Shown: piece by piece, positions 61,586-64,000 of the stretch
Layout of the letters: each line of letters starts with the position of its first letter
Numbering within the stretch: the first letter of the stretch is position 1
Assembly: GCA_958436175.1 (NCBI GenBank)
Contig: CAUBJF010000005.1
Span: forward strand, 1 to 64,000
DNA from: an uncultured Muribaculaceae bacterium
GTDB lineage: Bacteria; Bacteroidota; Bacteroidia; Bacteroidales; Muribaculaceae
DNA: 64,000 bases
Reading direction: 5' to 3'
Program-made: the position numbers and the translations under genes
The notes under the pieces: model-generated
Database searches by the model: none
Told to the model about the DNA's origin: nothing
Seen by the model: the letters and a program-made list of their open reading frames with translations, nothing else

Positions 61586-62928
61586 ATATGATATAAGTTC
61601 TTTTGTTTCATAAAATCCTCCATAACTTGCGCCATGAATATTGATTCACGACGACGAAGACGGGAGGTTGAAAAGCGTTTGTTGATGATACAGGATATAA
61701 ATTCCTGGATTTCGTATCTCAGACCTGCTCCATCCCATTTATAGAAAAACTTCTTGTTTTGATTCTGATCTTCATAGCGAAGCTCAAAATAATCGGTTTT
61801 CCACCATGGAGCTGGAACATAAGCATATCCTTTGGTTCCGGAAATAACTAAATTGCCTTCCGTTTTTACTCCAAGGGCAACCTTAAAAGAGGATGTAGCA
61901 TGTGGATAGCGAAAAACACCTTTGGTGTACATATCGACACCATCATTCATGCGTGAGTACAAATTTAAATTATCCGGATGACAACCAAGAAGTCTGACGA
62001 TTGGCAATAAAGGATAACTGCCTAATTCGTACATTGATCCTCCAGCCTGCGATGGGTCAAATTCGCGCAGAGACATATTGTCGTCCCAAAGTTTCGACAA
62101 TGAAGCTTCAATATCTACAACGTCCCCAATTACGCCACTTTTGATCATTACCATTAGGTGATTGAATGCTGGGCAATGGGCTGTTTTATTGGCCTCCATT
62201 AAGACTACACCATCCTTCTCGGCTAATTCAAATAGTCCCTTGGCTTCATTTCCGTTAAGAACCATTGGCGTCTCACAAAGTACATGGACTCCACATGCAA
62301 TAGCGTTTCTTATAATCTCACCATGACTAAGATGTGGAGTTGCAATATAGACCGCATCTACATTCTTTAAAAGCTCATCCAAACTAGTATAAGGACGGAT
62401 ATTGTTCACTTCAGAAAAATTAATTGCGGTATTTAAGTCGATGTCATAAACACCTGCAATTTCAATTCCATTTACGACAGAAGCTTCAGTAGGAAAACGT
62501 TTAGCGACACGACCGCATCCTATTATTCCAATTCTGACGGTTTCGGTTGACTCGGCTCTAAGTTGTGTAGAGCTAATACCTTCGGTTCTTGGAAGATAAA
62601 CTACCTCACAATACTCTTTTAGATATTCAAACTTACCGATCCAGTCGCCTCCGATGGCAAATATATCAATATTATATCTTTGAATATCATCAATTTTCTG
62701 TCCTACATATTCTTCGATAATGACCTCATCTGCTAAACCCGTTGCTTTTACGGCATCAACTCGTTCAAGCACATTGTTGCGAACATTTAGCTTACCACGG
62801 TCTCTATCAAAACTATCGGCTGTAACACCAACAATCAGATAGTCACCAAGTGCCTTGGCTCTTCGGAGAAGATTGATATGCCCCTGGTGAAGAAGATCGT
62901 AAGTGCCGTATGTGATTACTTTCTTCAT
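61582..62928 (-). CDS. Cytidylyltransferase-Gfo/Idh/MocA oxidoreductase fusion
   Basis: A 448-residue two-domain enzyme. Residues 1 to about 130 are a TagD/GCT-like cytidylyltransferase: ITYGTYDLLHQGHINLLRRA (HxGH), IGGDWIGKFE and RTEGISSTQLR (ISST). Residues about 132-448 are a Gfo/Idh/MocA dehydrogenase: RIGIIGCGRVAKRF is the NAD loop, and CETPMVLNGNEA lies where CEKP is usual. It probably reduces a sugar phosphate and couples it to CTP. Lysine of the EKP motif is replaced by Thr. Confidence 0.88.
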   Translation of the reverse strand: MKKVITYGTYDLLHQGHINLLRRAKALGDYLIVGVTADSFDRDRGKLNVRNNVLERVDAVKATGLADEVIIEEYVGQKIDDIQRYNIDIFAIGGDWIGKFEYLKEYCEVVYLPRTEGISSTQLRAESTETVRIGIIGCGRVAKRFPTEASVVNGIEIAGVYDIDLNTAINFSEVNNIRPYTSLDELLKNVDAVYIATPHLSHGEIIRNAIACGVHVLCETPMVLNGNEAKGLFELAEKDGVVLMEANKTAHCPAFNHLMVMIKSGVIGDVVDIEASLSKLWDDNMSLREFDPSQAGGSMYELGSYPLLPIVRLLGCHPDNLNLYSRMNDGVDMYTKGVFRYPHATSSFKVALGVKTEGNLVISGTKGYAYVPAPWWKTDYFELRYEDQNQNKKFFYKWDGAGLRYEIQEFISCIINKRFSTSRLRRRESIFMAQVMEDFMKQKNLYHI

Positions 62929-62930
62929 TT

Positions 62931-63644
62931 TTAACGAAGTAACTGTCGGAGGCTGAGCAGCATTATACCCGTGTTAACCACAAAATAAATCAGCACAAAT
63001 AAATTTAGCATGTTGAATATAAGAGCACAAAGAAAAATGATTTGCATAAATCCTGAAGGGGAAACAAGATTCATCGCAGCAATCTTGAAGAGACTAAAAC
63101 TTTGTTTGTCTGAGATCGCATTTACGGCCTTGTCTTGTATGTTGGATGATTTGCGCTTATGCATGATTAGGCGCGGGAAAATTGATATAGTAGCTGTCGC
63201 ACACCCCAAAATCAATATAGGCACATTATAACCCATCTGAATGAGTTCGGGTTGATAATAGGATGCTATTCCTGCGCTCATATATATCAACACCATGGCC
63301 CAATATCCACCCATAGTATCCCAAAGATCTCCTAATTGTGAACATTGGTTTGAACATCTGGCATAGTTGCCGTCTACGCCATCCAACACAGCCCAAATGA
63401 AGAAGAATCCCCAACCGATGAGAAGAGAGCTAAGACTATAAGCTGTTACAATAAAGATGAACCCTATTAGTATTGAGACCACAGACCATTTCGTTATGGT
63501 TGTAGGGAGAATTTTTGTGCCAATAAATGGCTTTGTAAATAAGATAGAGAGTGGTCTTACTGCCAGAGTAACCCAAATGTTATAGCGCTCTTCTTTACGT
63601 TTCTTTTCTGGCATACAAATATCATATATCTCGGAATATGTCAT
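62931..63644 (-). CDS. CDP-alcohol phosphatidyltransferase family protein, variant motif
   Basis: A 237-residue membrane enzyme with about six hydrophobic segments. The family motif D-x2-D-G-x2-A-R-x8-G-x3-D-x3-D appears as DGVDGNYARCSNQCSQLGDL then WDTMGG: the last Asp is Gly. It is 2 bases after the cytidylyltransferase fusion and likely uses its CDP-polyol product, moving a polyol phosphate to a lipid or glycan. The last position matters for catalysis in known members, so activity is uncertain. Confidence 0.85.
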   Translation of the reverse strand: MTYSEIYDICMPEKKRKEERYNIWVTLAVRPLSILFTKPFIGTKILPTTITKWSVVSILIGFIFIVTAYSLSSLLIGWGFFFIWAVLDGVDGNYARCSNQCSQLGDLWDTMGGYWAMVLIYMSAGIASYYQPELIQMGYNVPILILGCATATISIFPRLIMHKRKSSNIQDKAVNAISDKQSFSLFKIAAMNLVSPSGFMQIIFLCALIFNMLNLFVLIYFVVNTGIMLLSLRQLLR

Positions 63645-64000
63645 TTGATTATTGTTTTAATTACTTCTAAATATGAATTAATCACTATTTGTCGGGAGAA
63701 ATCACGCTTTACTCGCTCTCTTCCTTTTATACCCATTTCTTTTCGAACTTCATTTTTTAGAGCTAAAAAGTTAACGATTTTAATTTCAAGAGCATTAACA
63801 TCTCCTCCACCATAGATATATCCTGTCACATTATCTTCAACGGTTTCTTTACAACCAGGATTATCGGTAGTGATAAGAAACCTTCCTGAAGAAGCATTCT
63901 CAAGTAGTACGTTACTCATTCCTTCACCATAAGTGGATGGATGAATAATAGCATGTGAGCGAGTGATAAATGGTTTGACATCGTTTTGGGAACCACGATA
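63641..64000 (-). CDS. Glycosyltransferase family 4, C-terminal part (cut by window end)
   Basis: A partial gene; the frame is open to the window edge. ITRSHAIIHPSTYGEGMSNV and LLENASSGRFLITTDNPGCK match the donor-site end of GT4 enzymes (E-x7-E type), with a Leu/Lys-rich tail. Its stop overlaps the next gene's start (ATGA), so it is part of the same operon. Confidence 0.85.
   Translation of the reverse strand, partial: YRGSQNDVKPFITRSHAIIHPSTYGEGMSNVLLENASSGRFLITTDNPGCKETVEDNVTGYIYGGGDVNALEIKIVNFLALKNEVRKEMGIKGRERVKRDFSRQIVINSYLEVIKTIIK

Overview
The window is a chromosomal segment of a gut-type Bacteroidales, most likely Muribaculaceae or a close relative. The evidence is many promoters with the Bacteroidetes -7 element TAnnTTTG(C), Spi/C10 lipoprotein proteases with a DUF3244 partner, a C-terminal tail like those of type IX-secreted Muribaculaceae/Prevotella proteins, and PcfJ/PcfK-type mobile DNA. 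The family assignment is inference from these traits; no rRNA or tRNA gene is present to confirm it.

Bases 1-24831 are GC-rich core chromosome: a C10 protease with a DUF3244 protein, a TPR membrane sensor, an MFS carrier, an AI-2E family permease, an acyltransferase-fold protein, a PepSY-like protein, a META lipoprotein-menA-uvrB-YgiQ run, two secreted or lipoprotein genes, recJ-recQ, and bioA-bioF-nuclease-mnmE. These genes are intact, closely packed and often overlapping. The exception in composition is the first 3 kb, where the C10 catalytic domain and the TPR domain are AT-rich while the rest of each gene is GC-rich.

Bases 24832-55203 are an inserted island at the 3' end of mnmE. The last bases of mnmE (TGCATCGGCAA core) recur at 41503 and 55189, dividing the island into two tandem elements. 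Each element starts with the att core, a terminator and a multi-HTH zinc-finger protein. Element A (24.8-41.5 kb) has an intact tyrosine integrase, an excisionase-like/primosome-like/DnaC-like module, MobC and a relaxase with a probable oriT. Its cargo is two Fic proteins and a five-gene operon of GIY-YIG, HNH, methyltransferase-HIT and DUF4209 (HEPN-like motif) proteins under an XRE regulator, which is the best candidate here for an undescribed defence system. Two 56-bp operator arrays with identical site spacing precede the integrase promoter and the excisionase-like gene promoter. Element B (41.5-55.2 kb) has an integrase cut off before its catalytic domain and fused to another tail, a broken outer-membrane receptor, a LuxR regulator, PcfJ/PcfK, a HipBST-like three-gene toxin-antitoxin module and an HD protein. 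Broken genes are common in the island (frameshifts, nonsense codons, remnants) and absent from the core.

Bases 55203-64000 are an AT-rich polysaccharide cluster, all on the minus strand: two DegT/DnrJ aminotransferases, an initiating sugar transferase, three glycosyltransferases (one cut by the window end), an SDR, a cytidylyltransferase-oxidoreductase fusion and a CDP-alcohol phosphotransferase. Together these suggest a capsule or O-antigen decorated with a CDP-activated polyol phosphate.
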